The position numbers and the translations under genes are program-made. DNA of 64,000 nucleotides from Planococcus citri. Taxonomy: Eukaryota; Arthropoda; Insecta; Hemiptera; Pseudococcidae. The notes below the pieces were generated by a model. The model was not told the origin of the DNA. It did not search any database and saw only the letters and a program-made list of their open reading frames with translations. The stretch lies in the NCBI RefSeq assembly GCF_950023065.1, contig NC_088678.1, positions 11,088,580 through 11,152,579 of the forward strand, given 5' to 3'. How positions within the stretch are numbered: position 1 is the first letter of the stretch; each line of letters begins with the position of its first letter. Positions 25,561 through 37,800 of the stretch are shown here, piece by piece.

Positions 25561-26069
25561 GTAGTACGGTGAGTCGTAATTTTGCAGCCCATTGAGAATA
25601 GTTTCAAAAATATTTGCCAATAATTTCAAAAGTTCAAAGCTGTGGTTTTTTTAAAACACGATTTTCAAAACCTCAGGTACCTAGATCTACTAAGTTTTGT
25701 AGCGATAATTTAAAAAAGGAGTAAGGAAGCATTGTTAGGGTAGGTTAGATACCTAGGTATATGTATTCAGTTATTCACAACAATGAACTTTTCGTGATGA
25801 GACTCACAAAACTATTGAGGAGGAGGTGCGAGTAGGGAGACCCAAATTCTGGACAAAATGTAAAAAATGTTGAATGTGGTATGGCTTGAATAAGTACATG
25901 AATAGCTATCAACTTATTTTTTTGATTCAACTTCTCTTCACCATAATATAGCCTCCAACGACTTTAAAAATTTCTAAGAAATCAAAAAAATGTAAAGTGG
26001 AATTTTAAAATACCTTAACAGGTCTCCAGTCTCCACTTTCAAGAAAAATAATCGTTTGAAGAATTATTC
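25561..26069. other. Beta spacer upstream of B1
   Basis: This non-coding stretch aligns with the region upstream of B2 (about 40185-40574 and 42286-42311), including AACAATGAACTTTTCGTGATGA and a run near TTCAAGAAAAATAATCG. In B2 the match is split by a foldback element. No gene is seen. Confidence 0.5.
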
Positions 26070-26073
26070 AGAG

Positions 26074-27540
26074 GGGTCATTCCATGTTAATTCTAATTCG
26101 ACCAACGTTTTTCAGTCATGTCTTTCGATTTAGCTAAAAAAAATTTCACAATATCTACCCACCCAATAAGTAAGAATCCCACAATTAGTTTGGTCCCAAA
26201 CCCCTCGAGGGGTGGGTGGGGGCCGGAGGCTTCCATTATTTTTACATTGTCTAGAGATGATACTCAACTTCAACAGCGCATTCCTCCAAAGCTATGATAC
26301 TTTGATTAAAACTGATTTCACAGTTCAAAAGAGCATTGCGTTTCAAACTTTTCAAGCATTTTGAAATTTTCAAAAGTTGAAAGTTGAACTTTCAAATTGA
26401 GAGTTCAAATTTTAAAATTGCGTTGTAAGTGGGAGCTACCAATTAAAATTCTGAAAAAATTTCCATAGATGTACCTTTAGATGTTTTTTTGAAATACTTA
26501 ATTTTCAAGATGGGATCTTTTAATGGAGGAGGAGCACCCCCTCCCCAGAATTGGGCAAAACTTTCAAAAAAATCTGGGGCAATGTGATATATCGATTTGT
26601 ATGTTTTTGGTAACGATGAACACGAAAATGATGTCAGATTATTGATTGGACCCCATCCACGGCCCCCAGCACCTCCTCAAAGGGGCTAAAAGGCAAAAAA
26701 ATGGTTTCATTCGTGTGACTGACGCATGAAATTGAAATAGTATGTTTTCGATATCGCTGAACACGAATATGACGTCATATTTTTTATTGGACTGAATGAA
26801 ACAAATATTGTGGACTTTTACCCCCTTTGGGGAGGTTCTGAGGGCCGTGGATGGTATCGAAACAAAAATCTGACGTCATATTCGTGTTCAGCGTTCCCAA
26901 AAACATACTATTTCATGTGTCACACGAACAAAACACTTTTTTGAATTTTCTCCCCAGCTGGGGAGCAGCTGGGGGCCGTGGATAGGGTCTAATCGAAAAG
27001 CTGACGTCATATTTGTGTTCAGCGTTACCAAAAACATACAATTCGATATATCACATGTCCCAGATTTTTTTTTGATAGTTTTTCCCGATTTTGGGGGAGG
27101 GGGTGCTCCCCTTCCATTAGAAGATCCCATCTAGATAATTGAATATTTCGAAAAAACATCATAAGGTACAACTATGGAAATTTTTTCAGAATTTTAGTTG
27201 GTAGCTTCGACTTACAGCGCCATTTTGAAATTCAACTTTCAACTATTGAAAATTTCAAAATGCTTGAAAAGTTTGAAATGCAACGTCCTTTTGAACTGTG
27301 AAATCAGTTTTGACCAAAGTATCATAGCTTTGGAGTAATGCGCTGCTGAAGTTGCAGAGTACCTCGAGACAATGTGAAAATAATGGAAGCTCCTCCACCC
27401 ACCACCCCTGAGGGGGCTGGGACCGAACTGATTGCGGGTTTCTTATTTATTGGGTGGGTAGATATTGTAAAAAAAATCAGCGAAATCGAAAGACACAACT
27501 TTCAAAATACCATTTTGGTCGAATTTACATGGAATGACCC
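26074..27540. mobile_element. Foldback element, GGGTCATTCC family, copy 1
   Basis: The element is 1467 bp, starting GGGTCATTCCATG and ending with the complement, with a perfect 4-bp AGAG duplication on both sides (26070-26073, 27541-27544). The two halves mirror each other along most of their length, and the interior also has repeated blocks such as the one near GTGTTCAGCGTT. It encodes no transposase. The superfamily is unassigned. Confidence 0.82.
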
Positions 27541-27544
27541 AGAG

Positions 27545-28887
27545 GTCAAATAAACTCATTGACTAGTTGCCAAAGTCGTGACTCACAATCAGTCGAATTT
27601 ACTTCTTCTTTCAGTTATAGCAATAGAATTTTGAAAGCCAATGATGGCGTCTCAGCATGCGATGAATCGAAAAAACAATAAGCTGAAATTCGTATTCGGC
27701 GCTAAACCACAAGGACCTACCTACGAGATCATCGAAAAGCAAGCTGAGATTCGAATACGGAACTCTCAAATACCTAATAAACCATTGTCACGCGATTTTT
27801 TCAATATTTGCAAAATTTGGGAACCAATTGGGGGAGGATGGAGCTTTGGAGAGTTCAATTCGAAAAACTGAGTTAATATTCGTATTCATGTGCTCTCGAA
27901 AACATATAAAATGATACATCAAACAATATTTTGATATTTTTGTTGCGTTTTGACCAAATGTTTTGGACTCCGTTACTTCTCCATGGTTTTACAAATCCTA
28001 TAATAAAAAGTTCATAGTTGTAAATATTATGAAAATGTACGATTCGTGAATTTTTTCAAAATTTTCAAATCAAGTTTACATATCAAAATATTGGAAACGT
28101 TTTAAAAATTGAGCCCTTGAAAAATCTCAACTTTGAAATTCCTGACGAATATTTTTCAAACTAGTCTTATTGTCTATTCCTCCAAGAATTTAGGCACAAT
28201 TTTTCAAAAAATGTTGCGAATACTTTCAGCTTCACAGTTTCAAAATTCAAAACAAGAGTTACAAATGTACTCACTGATTTACATGTATACCTATTAAAAT
28301 ATTGTAATATGCTCTACCTAACTTCATTCTTCAAACAACGAGAGGAAGTAGGTATCTACCTACATTCAACTCACAAAGCAAATAAAATTATTGAATTGAG
28401 TCTACTGAAAATTACTTTGGATAATATATAGATTGAATGAAATCGAAAAAAAAAAAATGAAAATTGTTTATAAGTTATATTATGAGACGATAAAAACGAA
28501 TCAGAAAAGCACATTTCTTGAAAATACAACTACCTGGGTATTGAAAAATGTATAACAAAAATGACCTACAATGAAACAACACGTAATAAATTATAGATTG
28601 CATTAATTGAGAATGCAGGCACTTACACGAAAAAAAAAATGTAAAATATCTTCTGCATACTATACCTACGACATTAACAACAAAAATCAAAATAAACATT
28701 ACATTTGTAGAGATTCAACTGCTAAAAAGCTCGAAAATCACATTTTTATGATCGAGAATAGTAATTTAACCAAACAATACCTATCTGCGTAAAGATTCAA
28801 CCACAATTATTACAAAACCAGACACCTATGTACATATATTTACCTACTCCTGAAGAATGACGAATCATTTGAATTCAACTATTGTGA
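27545..28887. other. 3' flank of A3
   Basis: This stretch aligns with the 3' flank of A2 (8231-9741) over more than 1 kb, for example around TTGAGGAGGATGGAGC-like sequence and TTCATAGTTGTAAATATTATG. It is non-coding. It probably includes the A3 3' untranslated region next to the stop codon. Confidence 0.55.
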
Positions 28888-31800
28888 CTATACGAAGGGA
28901 TACCAGATCCGGAAGATGGTCCCAGAATTCCTTTTAGGCTGAACAGGATATTGTGGATGGATAACAGCGGACTGAGGAGCATTTAAAGTAGGTGCAGCTG
29001 CAGATATATTCCCTTCAGGTTGAACAGGATATAGAGGATGGGTGCGAGTCAAGAAGACATCATTCAAAGCAAGTGCTGATACATCCCCTTCTTCACAATG
29101 GACGTCTCGCTGAGTGGCTGGTAGTTCTCCATTGCAGCAATAAATTAATAATCCGGACATTATATGTATACCTGAAAGTAAATTCAGACAACAACATTAC
29201 AATGGTGAGTAATGATTATAACCAGGAACATTGCAAGAGTAGTAACAGAGTGTCTACTGTCTACTGAAATCCACGAGAGCTACCTTCGAGCTTTTTCGCG
29301 CCTTTTTCGTACTCCCAAAATGAAATTTTGTACGGCGTCAATGTCGTCAAATTTACACATATTTAACCTCCCTCCCCCCATCACGTCTTCTCGCCCCTCT
29401 CCACCAATTTCATTCAAAAGAACGAAAGAATTGTGGAAAAAATTTCACGCAACCTATAACAAGGGTTGTACAGATCATTGAAATCCAGAGTCAAGACATT
29501 TTTAGACTAGGTATATTTACTTTTTTGAATTAAAAAAAATTCGATTTGCAAAATTTTAATTTCTCTCCTTGCTCCAGATTTTGTAAAACTACTCAAGTAT
29601 CTCATTGTTTTTGAACAAGCATTTTTCAAAAACTTTGAATAAAAGTCAAGTTTCCCAATCGAAGAGAGAGCAAAAGAAAACTTGTGATTTGAAACAGTTT
29701 TTTCTGTACACGATACTTTCTTGAACCAATCTAAGCGAAATGGCCCTGTTCCCAGATTTGGACAATTATGATGGATTATATTTGGATATCTCCAATGAGA
29801 ATTTTTTAAGAATCTATATTCTAAGAGGAACGCGATTTTTATGCATAATTTTAAGACGTTGCAAAATCTAAAACCTTTGTTGATGTTCTTTAAGAATATA
29901 GGTACGAAATACTTACATACCTATCTTCGTGAAGCACAAACGACTCAGCTTGTATTTGTCTTTACGCGATATTTCAATTTCTGTCTCGCTAAAATTTAGT
30001 TCATAAGTCGTTTTGTCTTCACGCGATTCTTCAATTTCTGTCTCGCTAAAATTTAGTTCATAAGTCGTTTCGTCTTCACGCGATTCTTCAATTTCTGTCT
30101 CGCTAAAATTTAGTTCATAAGCCGTACGAATCGTGAGTAATATGTCCAAGAATATACATATCTCACAAATTATTAACAAGGAACTGGGAAGCTTTGCCCG
30201 AATCTGAAAACGAGCAAAAAGATTACCAATGGTTGAAATATCAAATCTACGATTATCTCAAGTCTTGTGCGATAATAACATCACAACAAACTCACTTTTT
30301 TAACCCACATAACAGCGACCAAAAAGATCACAAATTGTACGAAATCGAATCCCATAATTATATAATAGACTAACATAGTATCAGCACCTAAACAAAAACA
30401 ACAAATTAACATTAACTGTTCGCTCGCGTACCATCATTCTTCTTAGTCTTGATCACAAGTTCTCACGAACAAATCATACTCACCTACGAAGTGGGCAATA
30501 TCCGGAGTATTGAGCCAATGAAATACATGCGTCATCAGGTTTTTAACCGCGATAGTAGCCTAAGTATTGGAAAAGAAACAAAAAAAAATCATTTTAATGG
30601 ACACTAACTACCTACTCGATTTTACTCAAACTTCATCGAGTATCAAAAAGAATGGCTCGTGAGATGAATTATATAAAATTATTTTTAAAAAACCTCAAAT
30701 TCAAATTTTACTCTCGAGACATAGGTAGATACTTTTTTACATCATAGACCAATGGCAACTGTAATTTAGGGGCATTGGTATAAATTTCATTTTATGATAG
30801 AAAAAATGAAATATGGTGTGTGATGTAGGTATTACGACTTCAAAAGGAATTTTTTGGGCACGAGAATCAATTGTCAAACTTCACAAGAAGGCTGAAGGGC
30901 CCATGAAGATTCGGCTCTTTATTTTTCAAAATTTAATTACCTATATGATCGCCTCTCCATAAACATTTTTATACTAGCTCAGTTCAAAAATGTCATTAAT
31001 TTCTCAAGAAAAGAGAAGGGATGGGCGAGGCAGAATTTTACATTAGAATTTTTCACGTTTCCAATGTCTTCAAACATCTAACGATTTTTTTCAAGCAAAC
31101 GCGGATGCCAAAAATAAAGTACATAATACCTATTACCTACGAATTGAAAAGTTTAATGGAAAATTTGAACGAAATTTGGGGGGGGGGAATAAAATATAAC
31201 TACCTAACAATACATCGAAATAAAACAGCAAGTTTCAAAGTAAAATAAGTAGGTAAGAGATAAAATAGATAACACTTGAAATTTTTAGCAATTTTTGGCA
31301 AGAAATGAAACTTTGACTATTTTTACAAAAAACGAACTTTTTTGCTACGTTTGGCAGAAAACCAGACTCGGTCATTTTCAGACAAAGAGAACGCTGAAAA
31401 GGCAGAGTGATCAGCTAGAAAAGGATGGAAAAAATGAGTATCTAGGTGTTTTCAAAATGGAGCCAAGATTTGAAAAAAATACATGCTTTTATTTCAATAG
31501 GTACCTATCATAATATCATTCTATCTCACGAAATGCAGGTCACTTGCGTTGATACATTCAACTGTCCGAGTGGCCGCCGCGTCGCGGAAAGAGGGAGTCC
31601 TGAGGAACATTTACAGCCCTTGTCCTCAAAAAAAAGTCGCCCTACTTACAAAATGGTGGCCATTTTGATTGACAGGTCAGCCGACGACGCGACAGCCGAA
31701 ATTGCAGATTTTGCGTTCCAACTCCTATACAGGAGTTGCACAAAATTTTTCAAAACGTACAACTGTAGTTAAAAAGATCAGGCAAAAAGTCACCACTTGT

Positions 31801-32774
31801 CAAAATTACAAGTGCTAAAGTTCCTTTTTCGATTTTTGGTGAATTTTTTGAAAATCAAATTCAGGCAAAAATGAGGCGAAAAAATCAAAATTTGACCAAA
31901 TCGACCAAGAAAGCTGCAATTTGGGATATACCCTATTTTCAGCATGCCAAAACGATTGGAAACTGTTTCAACCCGTTTTGAGCCGTTCTGGAGCCTCCAG
32001 CAGATTTTTGAAACTCGAAATTTCTACAAAATTTCATCAAATGGAGTTGGAAAGCCAAAATTCATTCTGCAAACGAATTTCAATGCGCTACGAAGTTAAC
32101 TACAGGTGGGTTTTAAGTCGTTTTGGAGCCTCCAGTACATTTTTGAAACTTGAAATTTCCCCAAAATTTCATCAAAAGGAGATGGAAAGCCAAAATTCAT
32201 TCTGCGAACTCAAAAAGTTGTTGCAAAACACTAATTTTTCGGATTTTTGCTTGATTTTTTGACGAAAAGAATGACATGTCAACTCAATAACTGGCTTATC
32301 GCTGTATTTTTCTCCTACTATGCCTCGAGTTACGTGTTTGTGGGATGTCTGACTCTTCATATTGATGGGGCTAAATTCCAAACTAAAATGATGGTTTTTG
32401 TTTAGTTTTAGTGAAGGTTTTAATGCCTACCTACGTCTACGCATTAATAATAAATGCAAAATATGTTTATCTACTACTGTAAATGTAAAACATTTTCTCA
32501 CTAGTAAAGATTACATCGCTCACCTTAACTTGGCACCATTGATGTAATTTTTTACATGATTTGTCAAGTTATAAGGTTAATGACGATCAAAACTTCGCAA
32601 TTATCACTTATCACAATTATCAACGAATCGATAAAACAATAATTTTTCACAAATTAATACGAGTACAAAAACCCCAAGTGTCTGGGTACACTCAACACTG
32701 TCTACGGTACTCACCAAATGTCCCCAAAGTAACCAAATAGGAAAAGGTTTATCTTCAAGTTTATCCGGATCCAT
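28888..32774 (-). CDS. Four-pass membrane protein, subfamily A, copy A3
   Basis: Five exons: 32774-32715, 30559-30484, 30387-30296, 30203-29921 and 29171-28888, giving 264 codons in the phases of A2. The start MDPD matches A1 and A2. The TM3-TM4 loop carries three near-identical 19-residue repeats, each with an Asn-Phe-Ser sequon and an acidic Glu-rich stretch. The exon 4 donor differs: the A2-type GTAAGT is displaced by a small TAGG-type insertion, and GTATGT, a few bases earlier, keeps the phase. The tail has two YPVQP motifs. A one-base insertion in an A run just after the second (TTTT on the plus strand at about 28932-28936) shifts the last 18 codons compared with A2, so the conserved C-terminal end is lost. 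The gene is otherwise intact and its function is unknown. Confidence 0.75.
29949..30119 (-). repeat. 57-bp coding repeat, three copies, in A3 exon 4
   Basis: Three adjacent in-frame units of 19 codons start Tyr-Glu-Leu-Asn-Phe-Ser-Glu-Thr. The first two are almost identical in DNA and the third has a few changes. A2 and A1 have only the single ancestral segment with a similar Leu-Asn/Ile-Phe-Gly-Glu sequence. The high identity means a recent expansion. Confidence 0.85.
31250..31440. repeat. Degenerate AT-rich array in A3 intron 1
   Basis: This is a shorter version of the A2 intron 1 array, with the same units near AATTTTTGGCAAGAAATGAAA. Alignment with A2 shows that part of the array was lost here. 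Confidence 0.45.
31585..32215. mobile_element. Foldback DNA transposon, subfamily II, copy 3 (truncated)
   Basis: The left end lacks the terminal repeat: homology starts at GGGAGTCCTGAGGAACATTT. The right half is missing: the sequence changes to A3 intron at about 32215, which matches A2 intron near 14090 (GTTGTTGCAAAACACTAATT). It lies at the position that corresponds to copy 2 in A2. It is non-coding. Confidence 0.75.
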
Positions 32775-34864
32775 TTCGGTTGACTGTTGGAATTTAAGTA
32801 TTATAATTTATAACAGCAGCAACAAAAACACAAACTCAAAAAAGGTCCACGTCAATTTCAATTCAAACTTTAAAGCTAATAATTAAATCAAACTTGAAGT
32901 AAAATTACCCCCGAGTCAACACTCACTGCACTGCAACAAGACGTAACAAGTGAACAACTTGCATGTACCAACCTCATACAATATACAATACAAAATGCTG
33001 AAACGATTAATCCATATCATATTCGATTTCACATTCGTAGCTATAAGTAGGTAACTAGACGCACGTGAATTCGTCTACAGATTTTATCTGACACGAGCAA
33101 TTTTAATACTATAAAGTATATATTTTTATAAAATAATATAGATAATAAAAACAATTCGAATAAGTATTAAAATATTCGCTATCGTCGTCAGTTTTATACT
33201 TTTTAATATCGTGGCTGTACGCTGCACCGCTCCCTCCCACTACAGTATACAGCACACGTAGCGTCACACCACTGTGTATTTTTATACATTTCTCCGAAAA
33301 ACGTCCGTTTCTATGTTTTTCCCCTATCTCGCTGGCCGCAGTTTGTCCAATTTCAATAGATGACTAAACATCCACATTCCACTCTTAAGATGAGACGTAT
33401 TTATTGTCGATTTGTCGAAGTACCTACAACTACATATATATGTGCATATTTGTGCTTCCTTAAGTAATTTTAGTGCTTACCTGCCCATATTATGTAGTTA
33501 TACTTGGAGTTAGTTCCAAAATCCATCAACTTCATCCTCAGTCACAAATACTTTGAAAATTAATCTCTTTAGAAAAAATCTAAGTACCGAACTTCTGACT
33601 TCATCTATTAAAAATTTCACGTTCTACATTTTACTCCATTTTTTTATAGGCACTTATTGTTCGATCAAAAAAATATTTTTTTTTCTTTTTCCCCAAGAAT
33701 GGGAAATGCGATGTTGAATGTAATTAAAAACGGACACATACCCACTTCATCTTGACTCATATTTTGAGTCTCGTAATGGCAAAGTACCTACCCAGTAATT
33801 TAGAAGTTAATTTCATCAAATATCTTACTGGAGACCAGAATAACGTGTGATTGATCAAAAATCGTAACTTACTTACAGGACCAATTATTTTTTGTTTATG
33901 GGCAGCTGAAATTTTTTAAAAACCACCTTCACATACAAGTAGTTCCCCATATTTTGTTAATAAAAAAATTTTAAAAAAAAGAGTAAAATTTGCGTCTGTT
34001 GACTGACGATGAGTGACCGAGAATTTCCAAGTAGGTAGGTATAGCAAAATACTCATGTCACTAAACAAATAAACTCATTGATTTGTGGCCAAAGTCCACA
34101 AAACCATCCTTAATGAATTTTTTCAGTCGAAGCAAAAATTGAATTCAAAATTTCATACCCGAAACCATTTTTCTCCATCGTCGGTCTAAGATTCCTTAAA
34201 ATAAAATCTTCAAAACTAGTTTTATTACGATACCTTCAATATCATAGGTATTTATTCCTCCAAGACTTTACGCACAATTTTTCGAAAACGTTGTGAATAC
34301 TTTCGAGTAGGTACACTGTTTCAAAACAAAAGTTACAATGTGCTCACGGATTTGCAATATATTATATTCAGTATAAAATTGTAATATCTAACTTGACTCT
34401 TCAAACTCACAAAGCAAAATGCAATTATTGAAAAAAGTCAACTAAAACCATTATACCTTCGATACATGGAGTCAACGAAATCGAAAAAAAAAAATGAAAA
34501 TTGCTCACAGTTACATATGAGATGATAAAAATGAATAATAATAATAAAAAAAAAAAAAAAAAAACACACATACATTAAGAAGTTCAACTGCAATCTGCAC
34601 AAAATTAGATACTTCCAATTTCTTGACAATAAAACTAGGTAGGTACCCATTGAAAAATATATACCTAATGAAAATTATAATGAAACAATCTAATAAAATT
34701 ATATGCATTAAGTACGAGATAGGTACGTACTTAAATATTATTTGCATAAAAACAAAAATTATAATGAAAATTAAAAAAAAAAAATAGAAAATCTTCTGCA
34801 CACTCGTACGAAATTAAGACCAAAATCAATACAAAATAACATTCGTAGATTCACGAATAATCAA
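32775..34864. other. 5' flank of A3, alpha spacer and 3' flank of B2
   Basis: This is a continuous, element-free version of the alpha spacer. It aligns with 14633-15487 plus 17541-18970, and with 4786-5917 plus 8231-9741. It therefore serves as the empty-site reference for the elements at 6529 and 15488 and for the mariner fragment. No gene is seen. Confidence 0.55.
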
Positions 34865-37800
34865 TTAATTGGACCCAACTCCATTCACCGAAGGTTGAGC
34901 AGGATACAGAGGACTTGGTTGAGAATTGGGATGAAGCTGAGTACACTGTACACCTGCTGGATAGAGATGAACATGAGGATAAGATTGGATGAACTGGGCA
35001 GCATTAAAGGCAGGTGGAGGTGCGGTTACATTCTTTTCTACATTACGATGGGAATCTTGCTGAGCACGTGGTAAATCGTTAGAAGTTATTTGATTCAATT
35101 GAACGATGGAGTTGTAAATCACCAGCGCTGAGTAAGCTTTAAAAACTGAAATAAGAAACCAATATAGAGTGACTAAGATGATATAATATACATTCCTACG
35201 TATCTACTACATTACATATGTGATGATGAAATTTTATCGTATCTATAGTAAGCCCAAGTATCTATTGAATTACCTAATGATCGTTTTATACCTTTTAAAT
35301 CAGTTTTTAATCATTTTTTATTTTATTCTATTTTAGCCAATTTTTTCAATTCTTATAGGAAATTTATCGATTTTCTGTACTTTGAAATGATTCTTCTAGA
35401 ACGCTGAATTTTGGTAAAATTGCCGTCGGTCTTATGTAACTTTTAAAGATTTTAATAGGATGTCTGTGTTTTTATACCATTTAACCAGTTTCAAATGCAG
35501 AAAAAAAATACACACTTTTTTGGCTATTTTCAACAAAAAGCCAAAAGGCTGGACCTTTTGTTACTTTCTGGCAAAATTTGAGCAACTTTTGGATTTTTTG
35601 CAGAAAGCTAGACGTCGACAATTTTGGCAGAAGACATATTGTCTCTCAACAATTTTGGACAGAAATGTGAAACTTTTTCGAGATTTTCGTCATGAAAGTG
35701 AGCTATTTATTGGCAAGTTTTTAATAGAAAGAAAGCGAGAGTTTTGGGTGATTTGTGGTAAAAAAAAAGGCAGGACTTCGACAATTTAGTAAAAAACAAA
35801 ACCATTTGAGAAGAAATTTGAAATTTCTCGCATTTTTTGAATAAATGAATGAAATATTTTGTTAATTTTATAGGTATGCGGTGGAAAGCAGGACTTTTTG
35901 GCAACTTCTGAACAAAAAAAAAATTCTATTAGAGATCATTTGACACTTTTTAGCAAACATGTGAGGCATTATTGGAAACTTTTGGCAAAGAAGTTTTCTG
36001 TAATTTTGTACTTCAAAAATAATGCTAACAAAAAGCAAGTGAAGAGTGATATTCCAAAACTCGCTTTGTCCATTTTCACAACTTTTCAGGAGAGAGGAAA
36101 AACAGTTTCCCTTTAAACGGGTAAATTGGCTTTTTAGGCGAGTTTAACACTTTATTTGGGTGGATTTATGATGTAGGAGTGTAGGACGTAGGTATACATT
36201 TCATCCACTAAATACTGCTGAAAAAAATTTCAATAAAAATGAACAAAGCGCGTTTTGGAACATTATTTTTTTTTAAATTTTTATTGAATTGGCTATTTAG
36301 GTGAGTTTAACACCTCATTTTGGTAGGTTGATGATGTAGGAATGTGAGTTAATACTTCATCTACCAGGTACCACTGAAAACCCAACTTTGATAAAAATGG
36401 ACAAAGCGAGTTTTGGAATATCACTCTTCAAGTATTTTCTCAATTAATGCCAAAAAAAAAAACAACTTTCTCGAAATTTTTGTTAAAGAATGAGATTTTT
36501 TCGCTGTTTTTTGGTAAAAAAACGAAACTTTTTGGAAATTTTTGGGCAAACAGTGAAATTTCTACGATTTTGTTCACCAAAAAAGGACAAAGCTTTATAG
36601 AAATTTTTGAGGGGAAAAGCGACACTTTTTGGCATTTTTTCCAAAAAAATATCTTTTTTAACATTTTTTGCAAAAAATTGAAAATGTTGAACAATTTTTA
36701 GCAAAAACGAGATTTTTTGACAATTTTGACTTATGACGAGATTTTTTTCTATTTTTGGTCAAAAAACAACCTCCTGTGAAAAAGTGAGATCTTTTGACGA
36801 TTTTTAACAAAAATATGAAGCATTAAAGGAAATTTTTGGTAAAGAAGTTTTCTATAATTTATACTTCAAAAATAATGTTAACAAAAAGCAAGTGTTTCTC
36901 AATTAATGACAAAAAACCACTTTCTCGAAATTTTTAATTTTTCATTGTCGAAGAATGATATCTTTTTGCAATTTTTTGGTAGAAAATGAAACTTTTTGAG
37001 CAAACAGTAAGATCTTGACAATTTTTTTACGTACCAAGAAAACGAGTTTTTTTTTAGCAATTTTTGGGAATAAAAGCGAGACTTTTGGCATTTAAAAAAA
37101 GAAATGAACTTTTTAAAAAAAAGTTTCAAAATGTTGAGCAATTTTTGACGAAAATTTTGACTTACGATGAGATTAGTAGTCATTTTTGGCTAAAAAGCAA
37201 CCTTTTGTCAAATTTAGTAAAAGGCAGGTAGGTCTTTTCAGAGACTTAAAATTACGTACCTAAGTAGAAATTTTTAATGGGCAATTTTGACATAAAGCAG
37301 GTAGGTAGTTTGGCAATTATTGACAAAAAAGTTGAACTTTTGCACAACTTTTAGTAGAAAGGGGAAATTTTATGGCAACTTATTAAAAAAAAGTAAGAAT
37401 TTTTGAAACATTTTGCAAAAAGCGTAATTTTTTAGAGATTTTTGGAACCAAACAAGTTTTAAAAAAAAAATCAGACCAAGATTTGGAAAAATTGAATTCT
37501 TGAAATTTTTTCAAAAAAAAAGTATCTTTAGTTTACAAATTTTGAGAAACTATCAATTAAACAACAAAATTTTGCCAAGGTAAAAAATCGTCGAAATGTA
37601 AAAAAAGAAGTCAAAAAAGAATCATTGCAAAATGAAGTTATTAAAAACTGATGAAATGTTGACAGAATTTATCACCGCTTCGATGGTCACGAAAATATGT
37701 TGGCAATATTCTAATAAATTATTTCGATAATTTCAAAAATCCGTCAAAAATTAAAAAAATCGACTCCAAAAGCTATTCAGAGATTCAAATGGATAAAATT

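Noticed and set aside
36440..37183. Phe/Lys-rich open frames in the AT-rich intron arrays, often on both strands
   Set aside because: They come from A and T runs in the degenerate units and are not conserved between the B1, B2 and B3 introns.
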